Shown in pieces: positions 26,633-33,816 of a stretch of DNA of 64,000 nucleotides. Every line of letters starts with the position of its first letter. Position 1 is the first letter of the stretch. This DNA is from RGIG426 sp045639905 (lineage in GTDB: Bacteria > Bacillota > Clostridia > Oscillospirales > Acutalibacteraceae). A model generated the notes under the pieces. The model was not told where the DNA came from and did not search any database. It was given only the letters and a program-made list of their open reading frames with translations. A program made the translations under genes and the position numbers. The stretch covers positions 62,001 to 126,000 of the forward strand of contig JAZUDZ010000026.1 of NCBI GenBank assembly GCA_045639905.1, written 5' to 3'.

Positions 26633-28006
26633 TTATCTAATAGAACCGACTGTTCGGGAGAATAATTGAACATCACGGATGTTCTGTACACCGGTGACGT
26701 ACATAATCATTCGCTCAAAACCCAGACCAAATCCGCTATGCGGAACTGATCCAAAACGTCTCAAATCTAAGTAATCCTGATATTCTGATTCCGGAAGTCC
26801 TTTGTCATGCATAGCTTGGAGAAGTTTGTCAAGATCTGCCTCGCGTTCGCTGCAACCGATAATTTCACCAACCCCCGGGACTAAAAGGTCTGTGGCAGCT
26901 ACGGTTTTACCATCGGGATTTTGTTTCATATAGAATGATTTGATATCTTTCGGATAATTGATAACGAAAACCGGTTTTTTGTAGATTACTTCTGTGATAT
27001 AACGTTCGTGCTCCGTTGCCAAATCGCATCCCCATTCAACGGGATATTCGAAATTTGCATCGGCTTTTTTCAACTGTTCAATCGCATCGGTGTAATCAAG
27101 AACAACAAATTCAGAAGATACTACACTATTCAGTTTTTCGGTTAATCCTTTTTCAAAGAATTTTTCGAAAAACTCGATTTCCTTCGGACATTTTTCCAAT
27201 ACGGCACGAATGATATATTTAATCATTTCTTCTGCAATTTCAATAATATCGGGGAGTTCAGCAAATGCGACTTCGGGTTCAACGTGCCAAAATTCTGCAA
27301 CATGACGAAGAGTATTGCTTTTTTCGGCGCGGAATGATGGACCGAAGGTGTAGATTTTGCCGAATGCGGTTGCTGCCATTTCACCTTCGAGCTGTCCTGA
27401 AACACTCAATCCTGCTTTTTTGCCAAAAAAGTCATTGGCATAATATTCTTCTTCGTTTTTAAATTTTTCTGAATATCCGATGGTTGTTACTTTGAACATT
27501 TCACCCGCGCCTTCACAGTCACTGCTTGTGATGATGGGTGTATTTACATATACGTAGTTGTTTTTTTGAAAGTATTCGTGAATGGCAGATGCCAATACAC
27601 TACGGACTCGGAAAATAGCATTAAATGTATTGGTTCTGACACGTAAGTGCGGCATAGTACGGAGCGTTTCTAATGATTGTCTTTTCTTCTGAAGTGGGTA
27701 TTCTCCCGGACATTTTCCTAACACTTCAATACTGGATGCATTAACCTCAACGGCGTTTTGGACCATACCCTTTACGACGGTTCCGACAATCTTAAGGCTC
27801 GTACCAAGAGGCATAAATGCGCTGATATCGTCGAATGACTGTTTGTCTAAAACAATTTGTAAATGGGGAAGAGATGTTCCATCGTTTAATTCGATGAAGG
27901 CAACATTTTTAGAGTCACGAGATGTACGAACCCAGCCGCATACGGTCACTTCCTTGTTTAAGTATGCTTCGTTTGTAAGAATGTCTTTAATGTCTGTGTG
28001 TTTCAC
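26633..28006 (-). CDS. asnS: Asparaginyl-tRNA synthetase
   Basis: Class IIb synthetase, 457 residues. The N-terminal OB-fold anticodon domain (about 1-115, VTVCGWVRTSRDSKNVAFIELNDG) is followed by the catalytic core with motif 2 (GPSFRAEKSNTLRHVAEFWHVEPE) and motif 3 (GFGLGFERMIMYVTG). It starts at GTG 28006 with GAAGGAG upstream. First gene after the T-box leader, with asnA, metF and metH behind it. Confidence 0.96.
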   Translation of the reverse strand: MKHTDIKDILTNEAYLNKEVTVCGWVRTSRDSKNVAFIELNDGTSLPHLQIVLDKQSFDDISAFMPLGTSLKIVGTVVKGMVQNAVEVNASSIEVLGKCPGEYPLQKKRQSLETLRTMPHLRVRTNTFNAIFRVRSVLASAIHEYFQKNNYVYVNTPIITSSDCEGAGEMFKVTTIGYSEKFKNEEEYYANDFFGKKAGLSVSGQLEGEMAATAFGKIYTFGPSFRAEKSNTLRHVAEFWHVEPEVAFAELPDIIEIAEEMIKYIIRAVLEKCPKEIEFFEKFFEKGLTEKLNSVVSSEFVVLDYTDAIEQLKKADANFEYPVEWGCDLATEHERYITEVIYKKPVFVINYPKDIKSFYMKQNPDGKTVAATDLLVPGVGEIIGCSEREADLDKLLQAMHDKGLPESEYQDYLDLRRFGSVPHSGFGLGFERMIMYVTGVQNIRDVQLFSRTVGSIR

Positions 28007-28022
28007 GATTATTCACTCCTTC

Positions 28023-28066
28023 AAAAAATAAAAAAGCTATTCATCCCTTTTACTGGGACGAATAGC
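28023..28066 (-). terminator. T-box regulated transcription terminator
   Basis: Minus-strand hairpin at 28066-28036 (GCTATTCGTCCC paired with GGGATGAATAGC) followed by a T-rich tract (28035-28023) before asnS. The 5' part of the stem lies next to the T-box sequence, as expected for the terminator/antiterminator switch. Confidence 0.92.
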
Positions 28067-28287
28067 ATAGTATCCGCGGTACCACCCGAATTGTCTAATT
28101 AGACCTCTCAAATCAGCTTCTGTCAAAGCCTTCTTGTTTAACGCACAAGAAACGGCGCACCTACTATCATTTCAGATTGCAGCTCAAAAGTGTTATTCTT
28201 ACAGCGATTGATATAAGCATTTCAGCACCGCTTACTCTCTGGGATCATCTTTCTGTAGTACTTCTCTTTGTCATAGCTTTTGTCTAT
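28067..28287 (-). promoter_or_regulatory. T-box leader, asparagine-specific
   Basis: Untranslated leader that reads the charging of tRNA-Asn. The T-box sequence GGGTGGTACCGCGG lies at 28087-28074. Stem I includes the AGAGAG-type motif, and a specifier candidate AAC (Asn codon) in GAATAACAC at 28194-28192, preceded by GAA as in other T-boxes. The downstream terminator hairpin is listed separately. The specifier identity fits the downstream asnS and asnA genes. Exact stem borders were judged by eye. Confidence 0.93.
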
Positions 28288-28293
28288 GTTGCG

Positions 28294-28322
28294 ATTATAG
28301 AATTATATCCGGAATTTGTCAA
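28294..28322 (-). promoter_or_regulatory. Consensus sigma-A promoter of the asnS operon
   Basis: Minus-strand TTGACA (28322-28317) and TATAAT (28299-28294), both perfect, spaced by 17 bases. Transcription would begin near 28287 at the start of the T-box leader. Confidence 0.9.
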
Positions 28323-28336
28323 GATATAGAATTGTG

Positions 28337-28612
28337 TCACTGTAGAATGAATGTTTTTAGTTTTTTGTGCGAATAATTGAATGTACAAATCGCACACAAA
28401 GCCAATAGAATGCTAAACAAACCATATGCGGCTGACATAATATAATAGCCCATAAAATCATAACGTTGCGATTCGGAAATCAGATATGGCTGGGTGTAAG
28501 CTTTGAGAAATGTTGTTGCACAGGATATGACGAAATATATAGCCAATAAAAAAATTAAAATTGCCAAAATTATAGTAATGAAGAAAATTATCCTACTGTT
28601 CTTTATTCGCAT
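28337..28612 (-). CDS. Small membrane protein of unknown function
   Basis: 91 residues with two hydrophobic segments (about 9-36 and 54-78) separated by a short polar stretch, and a basic C-terminal tail. I do not recognise a family. ATG 28612 has GGAG about eight bases upstream, and the start lies ten bases inside the preceding gene, so the two are probably co-translated. No terminator is visible after it. Confidence 0.6.
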   Translation of the reverse strand: MRIKNSRIIFFITIILAILIFLLAIYFVISCATTFLKAYTQPYLISESQRYDFMGYYIMSAAYGLFSILLALCAICTFNYSHKKLKTFILQ

Positions 28613-29268
28613 AAGCTTAACTCCGTTCTTTCACCGTCAACGTATATAAAACATTTTTTGCTTCTTGAAAAATCCTTGTCATATTCAACACTTTGGTATT
28701 CTTCAATTGATTTTTTTACACGTTTCGGTGTATACATTAGCGTTTGTTTATTTAATTGATATTCGTCGTCAACTATTTCATTCCAAAGATCAAGTGACCA
28801 GTGACTGCAATTCCTGTTGAATGTCCAATTATCATAAGATGCAATGTAATTCTCAATGGTTTGTAGATCCGATTCTTTTATGGGGACAGTCAGAGAAACA
28901 CACCCATTATAGCGGTCGAAATTACTGGCAAATTCAGCTTCTAAGTTGAATGCAACTCCCCGATGATTTGTTATAGCCCATACAGAAAATGTCAATAGTT
29001 CATTGTCAGCTATTTCATAATCTTTCAAACGAATAACGTGTCCACTTTGGTTATCTATGGAAACCCATGCGTGCCCCAAACTTTTCGTGAACATGCTTGA
29101 TTCATTTTTGCCGTCGAAGGATGTTATGGAAAAGAATATGTTACTATTGTCGTTGATTTTACCTGCTTTGCTTTTGTGACTGTATTGATTAAAATCAAAC
29201 AACAGAACAAGCAGTGAAATCAACATCGATAAGATACAAACGGTGCTTATGATTTTAAATTTTACCAT
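28603..29268 (-). CDS. Membrane-anchored protein, possible papain-fold/NlpC-P60-like hydrolase
   Basis: 221 residues from ATG 29268 (GGGAG upstream). An N-terminal hydrophobic helix (about 5-25) is followed by an exported domain. GHAWVSI (H66) and NRNCSHWSLDLWNEI (C154) resemble the His-before-Cys arrangement of circularly permuted papain-like enzymes, with AITNHRGVAFNLE between. This is a motif-level impression only; no family was identified with confidence. It pairs with the overlapping 91-residue membrane protein. Confidence 0.55.
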   Translation of the reverse strand: MVKFKIISTVCILSMLISLLVLLFDFNQYSHKSKAGKINDNSNIFFSITSFDGKNESSMFTKSLGHAWVSIDNQSGHVIRLKDYEIADNELLTFSVWAITNHRGVAFNLEAEFASNFDRYNGCVSLTVPIKESDLQTIENYIASYDNWTFNRNCSHWSLDLWNEIVDDEYQLNKQTLMYTPKRVKKSIEEYQSVEYDKDFSRSKKCFIYVDGERTELSLCE

Positions 29269-29347
29269 ATGTTGTTTCTCTCCCGAACAACTAATTTCCA
29301 TATAAAAAACAAAACGCCTTTTACGTGGAGCAAAAGACGTTTTTGTG

Positions 29348-29423
29348 TGGTGACCCGTACGGGATTCGAACCCATGTTGCTGGCGTGAGAGGCCAGAGTC
29401 TTAGACCGCTTGACCAACGGGCC
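29348..29423 (-). tRNA. tRNA-Glu (anticodon CTC)
   Basis: 76-base cloverleaf on the minus strand. The acceptor stem is GGCCCGT/ACGGGTC and the anticodon stem CTGGC/GCCAG has loop CTCTCAC, giving anticodon CTC. The T-loop is TTCGAAT and the CCA end is encoded. It follows tRNA-Lys after six bases. Confidence 0.97.
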
Positions 29424-29429
29424 ATCGTT

Positions 29430-29506
29430 TGGTACACCATCAGGGACTCGAACCCTGGACACCCTGATTAAGAGTCAGGTGCTCTAGCCAACTGAGCTAA
29501 TGGTGC
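29430..29506 (-). tRNA. tRNA-Lys (anticodon CTT)
   Basis: 77-base cloverleaf on the minus strand. The acceptor stem is GCACCAT/ATGGTGT, the anticodon stem CTGA(C)/(A)TCAG has loop CTCTTAA, giving anticodon CTT, and the T-loop is TTCGAGT. CCA is encoded. It lies first in the two-tRNA transcript. Confidence 0.97.
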
Positions 29507-29534
29507 ATATGGCAGTTTCGCGACTGCGTTTGAT

Positions 29535-29563
29535 ATAATACAATATTCAATTTCACATGTCAA
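29535..29563 (-). promoter_or_regulatory. Promoter of the tRNA-Lys/tRNA-Glu pair
   Basis: Minus-strand TTGACA (29563-29558) and TATTAT (29540-29535), spacing 17, about 28 bases upstream of tRNA-Lys. The strong -35 box fits a stable-RNA promoter. Confidence 0.8.
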
Positions 29564-29610
29564 GGTGAATTTTCACATTTTCTTTGTTGTGTATATATAT
29601 AATATTTATC

Positions 29611-29638
29611 TTGTAAATATTTTAAACTGTGCTATAAT
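29611..29638 (+). promoter_or_regulatory. Promoter upstream of the Asp23 gene
   Basis: TTGTAA (29611-29616) and TATAAT (29633-29638), spacing 16, about 60 bases before ATG 29701. Divergent from the tRNA promoter. It may also serve the nusB-recN cluster beyond the hairpin at 30098. Confidence 0.65.
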
Positions 29639-29700
29639 AGCAATCGTTAGATAGACAATTGCATTTGTGTACATTTTACAGAAAATTTTGGAGGTTTACC

Positions 29701-30087
29701 ATGAGCGAAATTAAAACCAATATAACAACAGAGAATTGTGTTATTTCTGATGATGTAATAGCAACTATTGCATGTTCTGCTGCACTTGAAGTGCCCGGAG
29801 TATCTTCAATGGCAACACGTCCGGTGAACGTGAAACGTTTTGTCCAGTCGGATGGAAACAAATCCGTTAAAGTGACTCGTTTTAATGATGATGTTGCTTT
29901 GGACTTATATGTCAACCTGCTTGCTTCTGCTCGAATTCCGGATGTTTCATTGGAAATTCAAAAGAATGTGAAATCCGAAGTTCAATCTATGATTGGTAAG
30001 CCCATTTCCAAGATTAACGTTCATGTGATGGATGTGGCACTGGAAGAATCAAACAATTCCACAAAAGTAACAGATAACGAGGAATAA
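29701..30087 (+). CDS. Asp23/Gls24 family envelope stress protein
   Basis: 128 residues from ATG 29701, chosen because GGAGG lies just before it. The pattern ISDDVIATIACSAALEVPGVSSMAT and the later VQSMIGKPISKINVHVMDV segment are typical of Asp23 family proteins, which often precede nusB in Firmicutes. Members are small cytoplasmic or membrane-associated proteins linked to envelope homeostasis; the molecular role is not settled. A hairpin follows before nusB. Confidence 0.92.
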   Translation: MSEIKTNITTENCVISDDVIATIACSAALEVPGVSSMATRPVNVKRFVQSDGNKSVKVTRFNDDVALDLYVNLLASARIPDVSLEIQKNVKSEVQSMIGKPISKINVHVMDVALEESNNSTKVTDNEE

Positions 30088-30097
30088 TATAATAATT

Positions 30098-30120
30098 GCC
30101 CTCCGTTTTTGTCGGAGGGC
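30098..30120 (+). terminator. Hairpin between asp23 and nusB, likely partial terminator
   Basis: Perfect 8-bp GC-rich stem (30098-30105 with 30113-30120), loop TTTTTGT, followed by only CTTTCCC. The weak T-tract suggests attenuation or partial termination that sets a lower level for the nusB cluster than for asp23. Confidence 0.65.
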
Positions 30121-30149
30121 CTTTCCCATATTCTAGGAGGACATTCCAT

Positions 30150-30551
30150 ATGACACGACACGATTCCCGTGAGCAGGCGTTTATTCTTTTGTTTGAGCAA
30201 AGTTTTGCTGAGCCCGAAACGTCCATTGAGGAAATTTTGGAAATTGCTCAAACTGAACGTCAAATTAAAATTTCAAATTTTACAAAAAACATCTTCAACG
30301 GCGTTGCCGAGCATCGAGATGAGATTGACAATCGAATTGAGTCTTTTTCAAACAAATGGAGTATTCAACGCTTGTCAAGAGTCGCGGCGGCGTTGCTTAG
30401 AATGGCTACTTACGAAATGTTATTTTGTGAGGAAACTCCTGATGGAGTTGCCATAAATGAAGCCGTTGAACTGGCTAAACAATACGGCGGGGAAGACGAC
30501 GCTTCTTTCATCAACGGTATTTTGGGAAGTATTTCTCGTTCGGAGGGATAA
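30150..30551 (+). CDS. nusB: Transcription antitermination factor NusB
   Basis: RNA-binding helical protein acting with NusE on rRNA leader antitermination. 133 residues from ATG 30150 (AGGAGG upstream): TRHDSREQAFILLFEQ at the N-terminus and RVAAALLRMATYEMLFCEETPDGVAINEAVELAKQYG in the C-terminal half are conserved. An extension to 30096 would run through the terminator stem and is rejected. First gene of the cluster that ends at recN. Confidence 0.95.
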   Translation: MTRHDSREQAFILLFEQSFAEPETSIEEILEIAQTERQIKISNFTKNIFNGVAEHRDEIDNRIESFSNKWSIQRLSRVAAALLRMATYEMLFCEETPDGVAINEAVELAKQYGGEDDASFINGILGSISRSEG

Positions 30552-30554
30552 CCG

Positions 30555-31493
30555 GTGGGGGCGTTTTTAGGAATTGACACTAGCAACTACACAACATCGG
30601 TTGCTGTTTTTGAAACAGAAAATCAATATATGTTTCAGTCTAAAAAACTTCTACCTGTTGCTGAAGGACAGGTAGGACTTAGACAAAGTGATGCTGTATT
30701 TCATCACACAAAACAACTCCCTGATATGGTTCGCAATGTGTTCTCTGAATTTGAAGGGCAGGTAGACGGCATTGGAGTTTCTAGTCGTCCCTGTTCTGAA
30801 GAGGGATCCTATATGCCTTGCTTTCTTGCTGGAATCGGGTTGGCACAATCTGTAGCTTCGGTTATTAAAAGACCTATATTTACTTTTACACATCAGCAAG
30901 GTCATATTGCCGCCGCAGCGTATGGAGCGCAAAAATCGGAATTACTTCAAAATCCGTTACTTGCGTTTCATGTATCCGGCGGTACTACGGATTTAATCTA
31001 TGTAGTTCCCGATAAGGACGAGATTATTCAATGCAAAAGAATTGCAAAATCGTTAGATTTGAAAGCTGGGCAACTGGTAGATCGGGTTGGTCATATTTTG
31101 GGACTTCCGTTTCCCGCAGGACCGTCACTTGATGATTTATCCAAGTCTGCATTTGAATACAGTATTCCTAAGATTAAACCATCTATCGAGTCCGGTTGTT
31201 GTCATTTGTCTGGATTTGAAAATAAATGTCAGGCACAATTACAGCAAGGTGTTCCCGCAAATCAGATTGCGTTATATACGTTTCACGCAATACTTGAGTC
31301 TTTGTCAGCAATGCTGTGTGAAGCTCAAAAACAATATGGTGAGATCCCGGTTTTGTTTGCCGGCGGAGTTATGTCGAATACATATCTTCGGGAGAATCTT
31401 TCAAATCGTTTCGGAGGATACTTTGCTCCTCCTGCTTTTTCTACAGATAATGCTTGTGGTATTGCGTGGTTGGCATCAAAGAAAGGAATGTAG
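30555..31493 (+). CDS. TsaD/Kae1-like (Gcp family) paralogue
   Basis: 312-residue ASKHA-fold protein. It begins FLGIDTSNYTTSVAVF and has THQQGHIAAAAYG, corresponding to the metal-binding HxxxH motif of TsaD, then HVSGGTTDLIYVV and FAGGVMSNTYLRE. However, the usual AVTxGPGL segment is replaced by GVSSRPCSEEGSYMPCFLAG, and the protein is shorter than canonical TsaD. It is probably a clostridial paralogue, not the t6A enzyme itself. Start GTG 30555 uses GGAGGG overlapping the nusB end; xseA follows one base after its stop. Confidence 0.82.
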   Translation: MGAFLGIDTSNYTTSVAVFETENQYMFQSKKLLPVAEGQVGLRQSDAVFHHTKQLPDMVRNVFSEFEGQVDGIGVSSRPCSEEGSYMPCFLAGIGLAQSVASVIKRPIFTFTHQQGHIAAAAYGAQKSELLQNPLLAFHVSGGTTDLIYVVPDKDEIIQCKRIAKSLDLKAGQLVDRVGHILGLPFPAGPSLDDLSKSAFEYSIPKIKPSIESGCCHLSGFENKCQAQLQQGVPANQIALYTFHAILESLSAMLCEAQKQYGEIPVLFAGGVMSNTYLRENLSNRFGGYFAPPAFSTDNACGIAWLASKKGM

Positions 31494-31494
31494 C

Positions 31495-32682
31495 ATGCAA
31501 GTTGTTTCCGTTAAACAACTGAATCAATATGTTAAAAGTATTTTGGATGGGGATAAAGCATTACAAGGCGTCTGTGTGTCCGGTGAAATAAGTGATTTTA
31601 AGACGTATCCTTCCGGGCACAGTTATTTTACGCTTAAGGATGATGCAGCTTGTATAAGTTGTACAATGTTCAGAAGTTATGCTTCCCATTTGACATTTCG
31701 TCCGGAAAATGGAATGAAAGTATTAGCCATTGGTAAAGTGTCTTTGTATTCGGAAAGGGGTACCTATCAGCTTGGTGTTACCAATTTGCAGCCCGATGGT
31801 GTTGGTGCTCTTCAAATGGCTTATGAACAACTTAAAAAGAAGTTGGAGTCTGAAGGATTATTTGATAAGTCCAGAAAACGTCCTATCCCAAAGTATCCAC
31901 AAATTATTGGTGTTATTACAGCAGAAACCGGTGCTGCCATACGAGATATTTTTTCGGTTCTAAAACGAAGATATCCGCTTGCCAAGATTGTATTCCGTTC
32001 ATCTCTGGTACAAGGTAATATGGCTGCCGCAGATTTAACAAAAGCCGTAATTGAAATGAATGCGTGTTCGAATGCCGATGTTATTATCATAGGTCGTGGT
32101 GGGGGTTCCATAGAAGACTTATGGTGTTTTAATGACGAAACACTTGCACGCACGATTGCTGATTCTAAAATCCCTGTCATATCGGCCGTCGGTCATGAAA
32201 CGGATTTTACAATATGTGATTTTGTAGCCGATTTACGAGCGGCCACGCCTTCTGTCGCTGCAGAAAGTGCTGTACCCGATCAAATTGAATTACAGCAACA
32301 TATTGACCATTTGGAAATGCGTCTAAACAGCGCTCTTGATTTAAAACTTAAAAAATATGCTACTCGATTATCTCAACTTACGACAAGACCCTGTTTAAAC
32401 AGTCCCTTTGAATATATTCATATTCATGAGACTCTGCTAAACAATACATCGATACGTCTTGCAAATGCTTTAAACAAATGCATACAATCATATGACAAAA
32501 AAGTGGTATCTTATGCCGGTAAACTAGATGCGTTGAGTCCTTTGAAGGTTCTCAGTCGAGGATATTCCATTACGACAAAAGGGTCAAAAGTGATTTCCAG
32601 TATTGCGGATGTTCAACCAAATGATTCTATCCAAATTCGAGTTGCCGACGGAGATATTCATTGCACTGTGGAGGAAAAGTAA
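31495..32682 (+). CDS. xseA: Exodeoxyribonuclease VII large subunit
   Basis: Catalytic subunit of the ssDNA exonuclease, 395 residues from ATG 31495. The N-terminal OB fold (VCVSGEISDFKTYPSGHSYFTLKDD, about 25-50) is followed by the catalytic domain with IGVITAETGAAIRDI, IIIGRGGGSIEDLWCFNDE and SAVGHETDFTICDFVADLRAATPSVAAE, and a C-terminal coiled region. AAAGGA lies before the start. It overlaps nothing; xseB begins one base after its stop. Confidence 0.96.
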   Translation: MQVVSVKQLNQYVKSILDGDKALQGVCVSGEISDFKTYPSGHSYFTLKDDAACISCTMFRSYASHLTFRPENGMKVLAIGKVSLYSERGTYQLGVTNLQPDGVGALQMAYEQLKKKLESEGLFDKSRKRPIPKYPQIIGVITAETGAAIRDIFSVLKRRYPLAKIVFRSSLVQGNMAAADLTKAVIEMNACSNADVIIIGRGGGSIEDLWCFNDETLARTIADSKIPVISAVGHETDFTICDFVADLRAATPSVAAESAVPDQIELQQHIDHLEMRLNSALDLKLKKYATRLSQLTTRPCLNSPFEYIHIHETLLNNTSIRLANALNKCIQSYDKKVVSYAGKLDALSPLKVLSRGYSITTKGSKVISSIADVQPNDSIQIRVADGDIHCTVEEK

Positions 32683-32683
32683 C

Positions 32684-32896
32684 ATGTCTGAAGAAACCAA
32701 AAGTTTCGAATCTGCTATTACTCGTTTAGAAGAAATCGTAGCAAAACTTGAAAATGGGAATTGCAGTTTAGAAGAATCAATTAAGCTTTTTGAAGAAGGA
32801 ACCGCTTTGTCCGGTTTATGCAGAACAAAGCTGGATGAAGCGCAACAAATCATTCAAAAATTACAAGATCAAACAGATAATCAAAGTGAGGAATAA
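32684..32896 (+). CDS. xseB: Exodeoxyribonuclease VII small subunit
   Basis: 70-residue helical partner of XseA. SFESAITRLEEIVAKLENGNCSLEESIKLFEEG is the family signature. Start ATG 32684 with GAGGAAAAG upstream, immediately after xseA; this adjacency gives the balanced expression the complex needs. Confidence 0.95.
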   Translation: MSEETKSFESAITRLEEIVAKLENGNCSLEESIKLFEEGTALSGLCRTKLDEAQQIIQKLQDQTDNQSEE

Positions 32897-32902
32897 CCGT
32901 TT

Positions 32903-33796
32903 ATGGAACTATATAGTGACAGATTGAAGAAATACTTAGAAAGTATAGAAGATTCGTTGCATTCTTATTTTCCGGATGAAGATAAATTATCCGGAGAAAC
33001 CGTTCGTGCAATGAAGTATTCCATTGAGGCTGGTGGAAAACGTATCAGACCAGTTCTTGTTTTGACATGGGCTGATATTTGCGGAGGCAAAGAAAGTTTT
33101 GCTCTTCCGTTTGCTTGCGCTTTGGAAATGGTGCACAGTTATTCTTTGATTCATGATGATATGCCTTGTATGGATGATAGTCCTCTTCGTCGTGGCAAGC
33201 CTTCCGTCCATAAAGAATTTGGTGAAGACATTGCACTTCTTGCAGGGGATGGTCTTCTCACAAGAGCTTTTGAAATAATTCTAAATCCATCCATTTGCGA
33301 AAAAATGAATCCTGAAGATCGTTTGGCTGCTGCTTTCACTCTAGCTGATGCTGCGGGTGTTAATGGTATGGTTGGCGGTCAAAACTTAGATTTAACCAGC
33401 GAAGGAAAAAACTTGGATTTTGATTCCATTGTTCTTTTGCAAAGCGGCAAAACAGCCGCTTTAATCCGTGCAGCGTGTGTTATGGGAGCTCAGGTTTCTG
33501 GAGCCAAAGAAGAGACTGTTCGCGCGGCGGCTGTGTATGGAGAAAATCTAGGCATGGCTTTCCAGGTTGTTGATGATATTCTTGATGTCACTTCTACGTC
33601 TGCTGATTTAGGTAAACCCGTCAATCATGACGTCGAATGTCACAAGAATACGATGGTCTCACTTCTTGGTTTAGAAGAAGCAAAGAAAATCGCAAAAGAT
33701 TTTACACAAAAAGCCATTGATGCTTTGACAGAAATAAATATCAATTCGTCAGACTTAATTGATTTAGCCCAAAAACTTATTTCTCGTATTAACTAA
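32903..33796 (+). CDS. ispA: Farnesyl/geranyl diphosphate synthase
   Basis: Short-chain trans-prenyltransferase, 297 residues. The first aspartate-rich motif is DDMPCMDD, with GKPSVHKEFG after it, and the second is DDILDVTS. GGKRIRPVL is the substrate-binding segment near residue 36. The residues before the first motif (HSYSLIHDD) fit a C15-type product. Lies between xseB and dxs, joining chain elongation to precursor synthesis. Confidence 0.94.
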   Translation: MELYSDRLKKYLESIEDSLHSYFPDEDKLSGETVRAMKYSIEAGGKRIRPVLVLTWADICGGKESFALPFACALEMVHSYSLIHDDMPCMDDSPLRRGKPSVHKEFGEDIALLAGDGLLTRAFEIILNPSICEKMNPEDRLAAAFTLADAAGVNGMVGGQNLDLTSEGKNLDFDSIVLLQSGKTAALIRAACVMGAQVSGAKEETVRAAAVYGENLGMAFQVVDDILDVTSTSADLGKPVNHDVECHKNTMVSLLGLEEAKKIAKDFTQKAIDALTEININSSDLIDLAQKLISRIN

Positions 33797-33816
33797 TTTT
33801 TTTGAGGTCAATTATC

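Noticed and set aside
30098..30120. Hairpin as a strong terminator ending the asp23 transcript
   Set aside because: The T-tract after the stem is weak (CTTTCCC), so I list it as a partial terminator only.
30096..30149. Extended nusB start at 30096
   Set aside because: It would translate through the hairpin at 30098-30120; AGGAGG sits just before ATG 30150.
31087..31494. A long in-frame 5' extension of xseA beginning at 31087
   Set aside because: It lies in a different frame within the TsaD-like gene, has no ribosome site and would add residues unlike any XseA; ATG 31495 has a good site and the correct family N-terminus.
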